Source: Chloroflexota bacterium (GTDB lineage: Bacteria; Chloroflexota; Dehalococcoidia; Lucifugimonadales; CATQGZ01). From it: a stretch of DNA of 7,519 nucleotides. Made by a program: the position numbers and the translations under genes. Location: the NCBI GenBank assembly GCA_027624995.1, contig JAQBTI010000110.1, forward strand, positions 1 through 7,519. The letters are read 5' to 3'. The notes under the pieces were generated by a model, which saw only the letters and a list, made by a program, of their open reading frames with translations, did no database searches and was not told the DNA's origin. Below are positions 1 to 5,929 of this stretch, in pieces (the first letter of the stretch is position 1; each line of letters starts with the position of its first letter).

Positions 1-731
1 TGATGGGTGGGGAGGGTAGGTTGCGGGGCTCCTTGGGGCACGTTGCCGCCGTCGCCAATGCGGAACTTCTCGAACTGTCGTGGAGGTATCTGCGCGGCTC
101 TCTGGTCTCCAGTGAAGAAACGACCGACAGCCTTGGCTGGCTGGCCAATCATCTGTTGGTAGATCCGGTTGATATTGCCCTCTAGGCCAACGTCAGAGCC
201 AGCGGTGTCGGAACCGGAGAACGAGAGCTGCTCCCTGACTGCTCCTGGCAGCTCCGAAAGGAAGTTGTTTAGGGGTGACTGCGTGGTCGGGGTTGCTAGA
301 CCCGCAGTACCGCGCCGCACCTTGTCGTTGTAGTATGCGTCAACCTGGTTCCGGTATGCCTCGCTCTCTTGATACACCTTGGCCCTGCGCGCTTCTCTGT
401 TTGGTCCCGCCAAGAGTTCCTCAATGCCAGAGCTCATTCGCCCTCGCCAAGGACTGATCGCGCTCTCGGTCCTGAGCATTCCCGGCGAGTTTAATAGCTG
501 CGCCTCATACGACCGTCTTTCAACGTCGGCAGCTTCGAGGCGTTCCTTAATGCCAGAGCTCATTCGCCCTCGCCAAGGACTGATCGCACTCTCGGTCCTG
601 AGCTGTCCAGGCGAGTTTAATATCTGCTGATCATACAACCGTCTTGCAGCGGCGGCGGCGTCAGCGGCGGCCTGCCTGCGCTCTTCGTTCCTGATGTTCC
701 GTTCAAGATTCCGTGGGCTTGTCTGGGCCAT
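1..731 (-). CDS. Partial repeat-bearing helical protein, runs off left edge (probable virion protein)
   Basis: The reading frame is open from an ATG at 731 to the left edge, giving 243 codons with no stop, so the C-terminus is missing. The start is supported by GGAGA six bases upstream and by a promoter just before it. The N-terminus (residues 1-35) is highly charged and alanine-rich and looks helical. Residues 30-71 and 72-113 are two copies of a 42-residue unit that share an identical 18-residue core, beginning LRTESAIS and ending RMSSGI. Residues 105-140 are again charged and helical. Residues 141-243 are richer in Pro, Gly, Ser and Thr, with NINRIYQQMIGQPAKAVGRFF near 186-206. No catalytic motif, signal peptide or membrane segment is seen. 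The position at the end of a structural-looking cluster suggests a virion or internal protein, but the family is not recognised. Confidence 0.85.
   Translation of the reverse strand, partial: MAQTSPRNLERNIRNEERRQAAADAAAAARRLYDQQILNSPGQLRTESAISPWRGRMSSGIKERLEAADVERRSYEAQLLNSPGMLRTESAISPWRGRMSSGIEELLAGPNREARRAKVYQESEAYRNQVDAYYNDKVRRGTAGLATPTTQSPLNNFLSELPGAVREQLSFSGSDTAGSDVGLEGNINRIYQQMIGQPAKAVGRFFTGDQRAAQIPPRQFEKFRIGDGGNVPQGAPQPTLPTH
416..645 (-). repeat. In-frame tandem duplication, 126-bp period (42 aa)
   Basis: Positions 416-519 and 542-645 align without gaps at an offset of 126 bases. By hand count they differ at 10 of 104 positions, and they share a perfect 39-base stretch starting at 423 and 549. 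The period is 42 codons, so the reading frame is kept. Differences cluster at the edges of the unit, while the encoded 18-residue core is identical apart from silent changes. This looks like a fairly recent duplication inside a coding region. Confidence 0.93.
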
Positions 732-737
732 GGTTAT

Positions 738-742
738 TCTCC
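738..742 (-). promoter_or_regulatory. Shine-Dalgarno site of the left-edge gene
   Basis: On the minus strand GGAGA lies six bases before the ATG at 731. It fixes that start and shows that the short region between the predicted transcription start and the gene is a leader with its own ribosome site. Confidence 0.75.
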
Positions 743-759
743 ATTAATTGTCAATGATT

Positions 760-788
760 ATTCTATGGGGTGGAGGTTGGTTTGTCAA
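760..788 (-). promoter_or_regulatory. Sigma70-type promoter for the left-edge gene
   Basis: On the minus strand a perfect TTGACA (783-788) is followed after exactly 17 bases by TAGAAT (760-765), five of six matches to the -10 consensus. Transcription would start near 753, giving a leader of about 22 bases that contains the ribosome site. The TGA inside TTGACA is the stop codon of the upstream 92-residue gene (785-787), so the -35 box overlaps the end of that gene. The spacer is C-rich. A quasi-palindrome ATTGTCAAT (747-755) lies on the predicted start and could be an operator, though it is short. No terminator separates this promoter from the upstream genes, so read-through is also likely. 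Confidence 0.72.
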
Positions 789-1063
789 GCCTCTCCGTCC
801 AGCAGCCTCCGCCTTCCTCCGCAACCGGACTCCGGCTTCAGGTTTCCTTCCTTGTCGTAGCAGGGGAGGTTCTTCACGCCAGGTATCTTCGATAAGCCCA
901 TCGCGAGGCGGGTTCCGATCTTGTGCTCTCGCAGAAACGCCTTCCACGCGCCAGCCGTCGTGTCGTCGGGACATTGACAGCAGACCCCGAATGAGATAGC
1001 CCCGTGTAGATCGCAGCACCCGCCACCAATAACACCACACTCTTTCCAATGTTCGCACTTCAT
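785..1063 (-). CDS. Small Cys-rich protein, possible metal binder (92 aa)
   Basis: The ATG at 1063 overlaps the TGA of the preceding gene (ATGA). There is no strong ribosome site, so translational coupling is likely. The 92-residue product has nine cysteines: C3, C9, the pair C16-C17, the pair C28-C29, C31, and then C68 and C81, with H5 and H20 among them. The N-terminal third reads as a compact Cys/His knot around CGVIGGGCC and GVCCQCPDD, which could bind zinc or form disulfides. After a helical linker, residues 50-65 (GTRLAMGLSKIPGVK) lead to a second module with CYDKEGNLKP and CGGRRR. The layout resembles small Cys-rich proteins often found beside phage structural genes; that is recollection, not a search result. 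Its function is unknown. The stop codon lies within the next promoter. Confidence 0.8.
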   Translation of the reverse strand: MKCEHWKECGVIGGGCCDLHGAISFGVCCQCPDDTTAGAWKAFLREHKIGTRLAMGLSKIPGVKNLPCYDKEGNLKPESGCGGRRRLLDGEA

Positions 1064-1638
1064 GTCACCGTCACAGATCCATTTGTTACTATCGTTGCGT
1101 CGTCAGCAATATCGTCTAAGTAAATCCCAGGAGGAAAACCCGTGTCTTTCCATAAATCAAAATCATTATAGGATTCATTAACAAGCCACACTCCGCTTGC
1201 TAGGCTAAGTTGCAAAATAGCCGAAGAGGTCTGATTTGTCCATGAGCCGATACCCAAAATTATATCCCAAGCTCTGGTTTCAATGGTGACTCCAGTTACT
1301 TCCCACGTACAAGAGGCATCAGTTGCAGTAAGCGTATGGGGACCGCTTAGTATACGAAATTCTGAAAACGAGCTGAGTGTCGGACCAGGCACCCACCCTT
1401 CAATCCGCCAATGAATAGATGCCGAATCATACGGACTAACCAAACTTTGAGCTAAAGAATATGACCACGCCAAACCGCCACAAGGAAAGTCGCCCGATTC
1501 CACGGTAGGGTCAGGCCACGGGTCGCAAGGACAAGAAGTGGGAGCATCATCACAGCAGCAATCAGCGTGTGCAGCTAACACTCCCGAAGCAGTAGGCACG
1601 AAAAGAACCTCCCCAGAATAATGAACATAAAGCGTCAT
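1060..1638 (-). CDS. AT-rich, beta-rich protein with N-terminal Cys cluster (192 aa)
   Basis: I chose the ATG at 1638 because it forms an ATGA overlap with the upstream stop; an in-frame TTG at 1644 is possible but has no better ribosome site. The product starts with a beta-like stretch (MTLYVHYSGEVLFVPTAS). A cysteine cluster follows, C27-C28-C29, C36, C38 and C53, in an Asp/Pro-rich segment (CCCDDAPTSCPCDPWPDP). Residues 58-192 are rich in Ser, Thr, Trp and aliphatic residues and look like a beta-sandwich, ending in alternating Val/Thr. There is no signal peptide or catalytic motif. Hand counting 1081-1620 gives about 48% GC, against about 60% in sampled neighbouring lines, with many A- or T-ending codons. 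That suggests recent acquisition of this single gene. A receptor-binding or decoration role is plausible but is only inferred from position. Confidence 0.83.
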   Translation of the reverse strand: MTLYVHYSGEVLFVPTASGVLAAHADCCCDDAPTSCPCDPWPDPTVESGDFPCGGLAWSYSLAQSLVSPYDSASIHWRIEGWVPGPTLSSFSEFRILSGPHTLTATDASCTWEVTGVTIETRAWDIILGIGSWTNQTSSAILQLSLASGVWLVNESYNDFDLWKDTGFPPGIYLDDIADDATIVTNGSVTVT

Positions 1639-2567
1639 GGACAAACCGTAGGCTCTTGCCAGTAGGGTGCGGTTCCGTTATGCCGCAAGACGGGATCTTC
1701 GGTGAACCCGGTTGGCTTTAAGAGGATCGCCCAGATCGTTCCGTTGTGATACAGAATGTCCCCGGCCACACCTCCAAGAGCCGCTCCTGCTCCGCTGTCT
1801 ATATCCGCAAGATCGCCCTGCTGCCACACCTCTGACGCTGCGTCCCACACGGGAACGGAGTTGTCTACTGTTGGCGTACAAACAACAATCCACAACGACG
1901 TGTCAGCGTCCCACTGAAGAAGCTGCCCCTCAGCAGTGCCTCCGGGCATTGTCCCCCCGTCAGCGCCCTTTGCGCCTGGAGCCCCGTCAATACCGGACAA
2001 CACTCCCGGCGTCCACGTCCCCGCTGCCGCGTCCCAGATCAGAACTTCATTGTCGTTGGGTCCGCCGCCCACGAGAATCCACGATGGCCCGCCTGCGTCC
2101 CACTGGAAGACCTGTCCGTCTGCCGCCCCGGCTGGAAGTCCTTCAGTAAACGAATACGAGGCATCACCGTCCTGGTCCGTGTGTTCGTTCATCACGACGT
2201 AGGTTGTCGTCGGAGTCCCAATCAGAAGGTGTTCAAGGCTGTTTGTGTTGTGGGCGTTGGAGGAGGCTGCACTTGTCCTCTGTCCCGTGAAGGTGTCCAG
2301 CCACCCTGTTCCCGCTGAGTTCTTCTGGACCTCCGCCCACGTATAGAAGCCAGAGGCTGCGTGGGTCAGCAGCTTGGCGGGGAAGGTGTCTTGCGTCAGA
2401 TTCTCGAAGTCGTTCGTAAGGTCCAGGTCCGTGGCGGAGAAGCTCTGAAGCTCAGCTGCCTCCACCCGTGAGGTCAGGTCCGACATTTGGTCCTGTAACT
2501 CGGCAACGGTCTGAAGAAGAACCGCTATGGCCTTCTGCGCATCGGCTTGTTCCTGTTCGTTGGGCAT
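1635..2567 (-). CDS. Fibre-like protein: coiled coil, collagen-like stretch and W-D-A repeats (310 aa)
   Basis: The start is the ATG at 2567, which overlaps the TGA of the upstream gene (TGATG) and has AGGTGG four bases before it; a longer form starting at 2600 would run back into the upstream gene. Residues 11-42 form a heptad-like coiled coil (AIAVLLQTVAELQDQMSDL), suggesting a trimer. Residues 70-140 form a globular segment (FYTWAEVQKNS, GWLDTFTGQR). From residue 149 on there are about six beta-hairpin-like repeats of 20-25 residues with the pattern G-x-[VL]-x-x-W-D-A-x(4-6)-W, seen at W156/W163, W178/W185, W219/W226, W241/W248, and in weaker HNGT..W form at W279 and W303. A short collagen-like run (GIDGAPGAKGADGG) sits at 192-205. 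Such architecture is typical of phage tail fibres and receptor-binding appendages. Confidence 0.85.
   Translation of the reverse strand: MPNEQEQADAQKAIAVLLQTVAELQDQMSDLTSRVEAAELQSFSATDLDLTNDFENLTQDTFPAKLLTHAASGFYTWAEVQKNSAGTGWLDTFTGQRTSAASSNAHNTNSLEHLLIGTPTTTYVVMNEHTDQDGDASYSFTEGLPAGAADGQVFQWDAGGPSWILVGGGPNDNEVLIWDAAAGTWTPGVLSGIDGAPGAKGADGGTMPGGTAEGQLLQWDADTSLWIVVCTPTVDNSVPVWDAASEVWQQGDLADIDSGAGAALGGVAGDILYHNGTIWAILLKPTGFTEDPVLRHNGTAPYWQEPTVCP
1656..2123 (-). repeat. W-D-A hairpin repeats encoded in the fibre-like gene
   Basis: Residues 149-304 of the fibre-like protein hold four clear copies and two degenerate ones. The clear copies are built around QVFQWDAGGPSW, VLIWDAAAGTW, QLLQWDADTSLW and VPVWDAASEVW. 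The degenerate copies are LYHNGTIW and LRHNGTAPYW. A collagen-like insert follows the second copy. The repeats are protein-level and divergent, so they mark an old amplification and not a recent one. Confidence 0.75.
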
Positions 2568-5491
2568 CAACCCACCTGCGTCCATGTATCGAAGATCCAC
2601 GCAGCCCCCGCCACCATGGCCTTCTCGAGAGACGTGTGGCCGTCATAAAGGCCGTGGATGTAGGTTGCCCGGTACTTGTTTCCACCTATGATCTTCACGT
2701 CCGACCCTGCCCCCGGCTGGGTTGCGGGATGTTTCGGAAGAGTAATGGTTCCTCCGGGGCCGTAGTTGATGAAGTTCTCTGCGGAGGAGCGGCTGCGGGT
2801 CTGCTTCACCTTGTACCAGATCGGGGCGTCTATGAAATACTTCTTCCCAGCCAGGTGCCCGTAGAACCTCTGCGTCGTGACGATCCAGGCTGAGCTGGTG
2901 AAGTTGTCCCAGTGGTCCTCGTCGCCAGACTCCGCGGTGAAGATTACTTCTCGAATAATCCCGGAGTATGTCGCGGTCCCGGCGTCGAACTGAGAGGATA
3001 CGCTGCCATAGGTTGTGGTGATTGTCGGGATCGTGGTGTGACCCGCGTAGATCGTGCCCTGAACCGTTCTTTCCTTCTGGGACTCGATGATGAAGGTGGA
3101 GGATGTCCACGGAATTATGGTGGTCTCTTGTCTTTGCAGTGACACCTGACCGCGACTGTCCCTGTCAACCCTCAACGACTTGGCAACCCCGGTCTCCTGT
3201 GCAATAACGGGGATCTGGGCGATTGTCTTCCCCACCTCCCAGTACGTGCGCTGGCTGACAGACTCACCGATGCCTGTGATGGCATCATAGTCAACCTCCT
3301 TGGTGGTGCTCTCTATGATGCGGAGGTTGTACTTCCCATCCCCTCTCGACGAGAGGCTGTACGCCCTGTCCGAGATCCCGCCCTGCGACAACGCCTCGAT
3401 GGCGGTAGTCACCTCGGCAAGGGTTATCCCGAAGTAATGCTGGTACTCGGTGAGGGTCCCGTCGTTAGAGATGGTGAAGAATGCCTGATCCCCCGCTGAC
3501 TCTGACCTGCGGATGGTCAGGTCGTAGGTTCCGTCCCCGTTCCTTCTAAGACTGATGCTGTACTCCGGCCCCTGTGGAAGAGCTTCTATCTCCGCGAAGG
3601 CCGTTGCTCTGAGCTGGCCGAACCAGAAGTCTATCTGGTACTGCTCGTTCCCAAGGCTCCATGCGAAGGAGGTGTGGGAGGGCTTCTGCTGGGTGCGCCG
3701 GGTGGAGATGTTGTAGGTGTCGTCCTGGTTCCTCCCCACCGAGACGGACAGGTTCCCCTCCAGGTCCGTGTCCGTGAGGGCTGCGATGATCGCATCCTTC
3801 TCGGCACTGGTGCAGGAGAAGCTGTAGACGTTCTCCTCCGACTCCGCCCCAGTCCCGTATGCCGCAGTAACCGTGGTGTTGTCGGTAACGATCTCGTTGA
3901 ACACCGCGTCGTAGGTCCCGTCCTCCTCCCCCGAGGACGTGCGGTTCCGGGAGATCCTGGCGGACTTCTGCTTCCCTCCCTCCTTGGTGGACCGATTGTC
4001 CAACTCTACCTGAAGGGCGGAGGCTGTCATGTTCCAGATGTAATCGGAGTTCTGGACCGATTGCTCCGTAGCCCCGATGGTGAAGGAGATGGGGATTTGG
4101 CTCTCGGTTTTGACAAGGGTCCTGCCAACCACGTCGAAGTAGTAGTCAGCCCTCCGGGAGACGGAGACGGACTTGTTCACCAGCTGCTCCTGAGCGGCGT
4201 ACCCGGCTACGAACACCTCCACGGCAGCCTTGTCTATCCCCCACTCATAGACGGTGGTCTCCAGGGTGTCCTTAGAACGCCCCACGATGGTCGTGAGGGC
4301 CTCACCGATGGGCTGGGTGGTCCTGACCTGGGCCACGACGTCATACGTACAGTCGGCCCTCCTGGACACGCTCAGGGACTTCTGCTTCCCTTGCTCCTGG
4401 GCGGCGAACCCTGCCGCGTAGGTCTCTACCGAGCCCTTGGTCAGATTGTACCGATAAGTCAGGGCCAGGACCGTGTCCTCGTCCGCCCCGATGGTCAGGT
4501 CCAGGGCCACGCCGGTTGTGTCTCGGGTCGCCGTTGTGGCTGTGGCGTTGTACTTGCCGGTATTCTCGTTGAACGAGATGCTGAGCTGTTTTGTGACGCC
4601 GGGGGTCTGGGCTGTGAAGGTGGCAATGAACGCCTGAAGCTCTTCTTTGGTCAGCCCCAGCCGGGTCTGGGTCACCGTGGAGATGTCGCAGTTGGTCCCC
4701 ACGATGTAGTCTATCGGGACCATCGACACGTCCGAAGGTACGGAGACCACCAGGTCAACGGTTCCAGGGACGTCCGACTCCACCTGGTGCCCCACCGTGA
4801 CCGTGTACCCATCGGACATATAGCCGTTGATGATGGTCTGGGCCTCGTCCTTGGCCACGTTCCAGATGTAGACCACGTCCTCCTGGGACGGCAGCCCGTA
4901 GTTGCGGAAGGAGCTAAGGGTGAAGGACTTGTTCCACAGGATGACCAGCAGGTCTCCCTTCCCTGTATCTTCGTTCAGGGACGGCTGGGAGGAGATGGCC
5001 CGATAGGTCCCGGTGTACGTGTCTCCGTTGATGCTGGGGTTGGTGTAGCTCTGCCCCCTGACTGCCGCCATGAGGGTATAGAGGGACGCCTTGTCTACGT
5101 CCGTAAAGCGCACCCGCAGGTGAGTATCACCCGGTGTCTGGTCCGCCCCCGCCACCACTCTGGCATTGGCCCACAAAGCCGTGTCTACCGCCCCCGTGGA
5201 TGCGTTGGTGCGGTCGAACTCGGCGAACAGGTCTACTACGCCACCCTTCCCACGGCCATGAAACGACTTGGTGAAGGACCACGTCCCGTCGTAGGTCTTG
5301 AAGTCTGCGGCGACGTCGGTGGGGTTCTGGCGGTTGGCCTGGAGCCAGTCCTTGCACTCCTCTGCTGCGGCAAGCGGGACCCTCTCCCAGAAGACGGTCA
5401 ACTTCCCGTCAGCGAGCTGGCCGTGCTCCTCGAAGTTCGAGACGTGGGCCTTCCGCCACGCCAGCATTTCCGCTAGATCAAATCCAGGCAC
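2567..5491 (-). CDS. Giant 69-residue-repeat protein, probable virion structural protein (974 aa)
   Basis: The start is a GTG at 5491, with GGAGA nine bases upstream, sharing one base with the preceding stop (TAGTG). It is the largest gene in the window. Residues 1-130 form a unique N-terminal domain (FDLAEMLAWRKAHVSNFEEHG at the start). From about residue 208 the chain is made of consecutive units, each with Y-x-W, an amphipathic helix, a strand of the form K-S-[LV]-S-[VI]-S-R-R-A-D, a turn, a second strand such as TYDVV, and a further strand. Anchor residues fall at 208, 277, 346, 415 and 484, exactly 69 apart; more divergent units begin near 556, 609, 685 and 749. Residues 800-974 form a distinct C-terminal domain with aromatic and Gly-rich segments. 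No enzyme motif, transmembrane helix or tape-measure-like continuous helix is seen. It is probably an extended multidomain virion component. Confidence 0.88.
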   Translation of the reverse strand: MPGFDLAEMLAWRKAHVSNFEEHGQLADGKLTVFWERVPLAAAEECKDWLQANRQNPTDVAADFKTYDGTWSFTKSFHGRGKGGVVDLFAEFDRTNASTGAVDTALWANARVVAGADQTPGDTHLRVRFTDVDKASLYTLMAAVRGQSYTNPSINGDTYTGTYRAISSQPSLNEDTGKGDLLVILWNKSFTLSSFRNYGLPSQEDVVYIWNVAKDEAQTIINGYMSDGYTVTVGHQVESDVPGTVDLVVSVPSDVSMVPIDYIVGTNCDISTVTQTRLGLTKEELQAFIATFTAQTPGVTKQLSISFNENTGKYNATATTATRDTTGVALDLTIGADEDTVLALTYRYNLTKGSVETYAAGFAAQEQGKQKSLSVSRRADCTYDVVAQVRTTQPIGEALTTIVGRSKDTLETTVYEWGIDKAAVEVFVAGYAAQEQLVNKSVSVSRRADYYFDVVGRTLVKTESQIPISFTIGATEQSVQNSDYIWNMTASALQVELDNRSTKEGGKQKSARISRNRTSSGEEDGTYDAVFNEIVTDNTTVTAAYGTGAESEENVYSFSCTSAEKDAIIAALTDTDLEGNLSVSVGRNQDDTYNISTRRTQQKPSHTSFAWSLGNEQYQIDFWFGQLRATAFAEIEALPQGPEYSISLRRNGDGTYDLTIRRSESAGDQAFFTISNDGTLTEYQHYFGITLAEVTTAIEALSQGGISDRAYSLSSRGDGKYNLRIIESTTKEVDYDAITGIGESVSQRTYWEVGKTIAQIPVIAQETGVAKSLRVDRDSRGQVSLQRQETTIIPWTSSTFIIESQKERTVQGTIYAGHTTIPTITTTYGSVSSQFDAGTATYSGIIREVIFTAESGDEDHWDNFTSSAWIVTTQRFYGHLAGKKYFIDAPIWYKVKQTRSRSSAENFINYGPGGTITLPKHPATQPGAGSDVKIIGGNKYRATYIHGLYDGHTSLEKAMVAGAAWIFDTWTQVG
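3092..4870 (-). repeat. About nine tandem protein repeats with a 69-residue period
   Basis: These units span residues 208 to about 800 of the giant protein. The five anchors Y208, R277, Y346, Y415 and Y484 are spaced exactly 69 residues (207 bases) apart. The K-S-x-S-x-S-R motif recurs at 371, 440 and 509 with the same spacing. Units 3 and 4 are most alike (KSLSVSRRAD and KSVSVSRRAD, with AAQEQ before each), and their DNA is visibly similar. Later units vary from about 53 to 77 residues. The pattern implies serial duplication followed by drift. Confidence 0.85.
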
Positions 5492-5850
5492 TAGCTAAGA
5501 TCTCCATACCTGCCCACTATCGTGTTGTCCTTGTAGTAGATCCCAGCCGCTTTCGACAGGGCGCGAAGCCACGTCCTCTCCAGCTTCACCGGGTCGTCCA
5601 CGTTCCACTCCGACCGCTGGGTCAGGAAGTGATCCAGCCCCGCCGAGATGACGGGCAGGTACTGGCGATTCAGTCCGGTGTCCTCCTCCGGCGAGCTGAT
5701 GTAGGTGGGGGTGATGTGGCACTGCGCCTCCAACTCGGCGAAGACCTCGTACAGGGAGGACATGAACGCCTGGATGAACCTGACGTTGTCCTCCTGGGAG
5801 TTGACTCGGGCGGCTTTGTCCTTGTAGACGTTGTTGAGTGTCAGTGCCAT
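5491..5850 (-). CDS. Unknown 119-aa protein, first gene of the structural-looking cluster
   Basis: The ATG at 5850 is preceded by AAGGA at a six-base gap, a good ribosome site and one of only two starts in the window with free non-coding sequence before it. The 119-residue product is mostly helical, with hydrophobic and aromatic residues spaced as in a compact bundle (FIQAFMSSLYEVFAELEAQ at 25-43, LERTWLRALSKAAGIYY at 90-106). It is acidic overall and has a single cysteine (C44). There is no signal peptide, membrane segment or catalytic motif. Its stop overlaps the GTG of the 974-residue gene by one base, so the two are probably translated in a coupled way. A chaperone, connector or assembly role for the giant protein is possible, but I do not recognise the family. 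Confidence 0.83.
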   Translation of the reverse strand: MALTLNNVYKDKAARVNSQEDNVRFIQAFMSSLYEVFAELEAQCHITPTYISSPEEDTGLNRQYLPVISAGLDHFLTQRSEWNVDDPVKLERTWLRALSKAAGIYYKDNTIVGRYGDLS

Positions 5851-5867
5851 GATGTTTCCTTTTTTCA

Positions 5868-5929
5868 GCTTGAGCCGGGGCTGCGTCGGTGGAGCAGGGG
5901 GTGGGGACTAACAGCCCTCGGGCTCAAGC
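5868..5929 (-). other. Long two-part hairpin between the hydrolase and the 119-aa gene
   Basis: An inverted repeat of nine bases (GCTTGAGCC at 5868-5876, GGCTCAAGC at 5921-5929) encloses a second one of six bases (GGGCTG at 5878-5883, CAGCCC at 5912-5917). They are separated by one unpaired base on one side and three on the other, giving a 15-bp stem with a 28-base loop. The hydrolase stop (TAG, 5908-5910) lies in the loop. In the transcript the stem is followed by UGAAAAAAGGA, the ribosome site of the next gene. There is no U-run, so it is not a standard intrinsic terminator. It may stabilise or mark the 3' end of the upstream message, or be a processing site. Confidence 0.6.

Noticed and set aside
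379..630. Plus-strand frame with a repeated MPELIRPRQG segment
   Set aside because: The repeat is the antisense image of the in-frame duplication in the minus-strand gene. The minus frame is open for over 240 codons and has a promoter and ribosome site.
749..754. Second TTGACA on the minus strand, resembling the trp/tac -35 region
   Set aside because: At 15-19 bases downstream there is only the start codon region and no -10-like hexamer.
744..1058. Alternative minus-strand frame of 104 codons over the small Cys-rich gene
   Set aside because: It is Arg-rich, has no overlap junction or ribosome site, and conflicts with the frame that has the ATGA start and ordered cysteines.
1639..1644. TTG start for the AT-rich gene
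   Set aside because: The ATG two codons later forms the ATGA overlap seen at neighbouring junctions, and the TTG has no better ribosome site.
2452..3110. Short minus-strand frames over the giant gene's 3' end
   Set aside because: They are His/Arg/Gly-rich off-frame translations inside two well-supported genes.
3674..5476. 600-codon open frame on the plus strand opposite the giant gene
   Set aside because: Its translation is low-complexity Gly/Val/Leu/Arg typical of the antisense of GC-rich codons. The minus-strand frame has coherent repeats and ribosome sites, and no other plus-strand gene exists here.
5860..5929. Intrinsic terminator after the hydrolase
   Set aside because: The stem is followed by an A-run and not a U-run on the minus strand, and on the plus strand the T-run lies on the wrong side.
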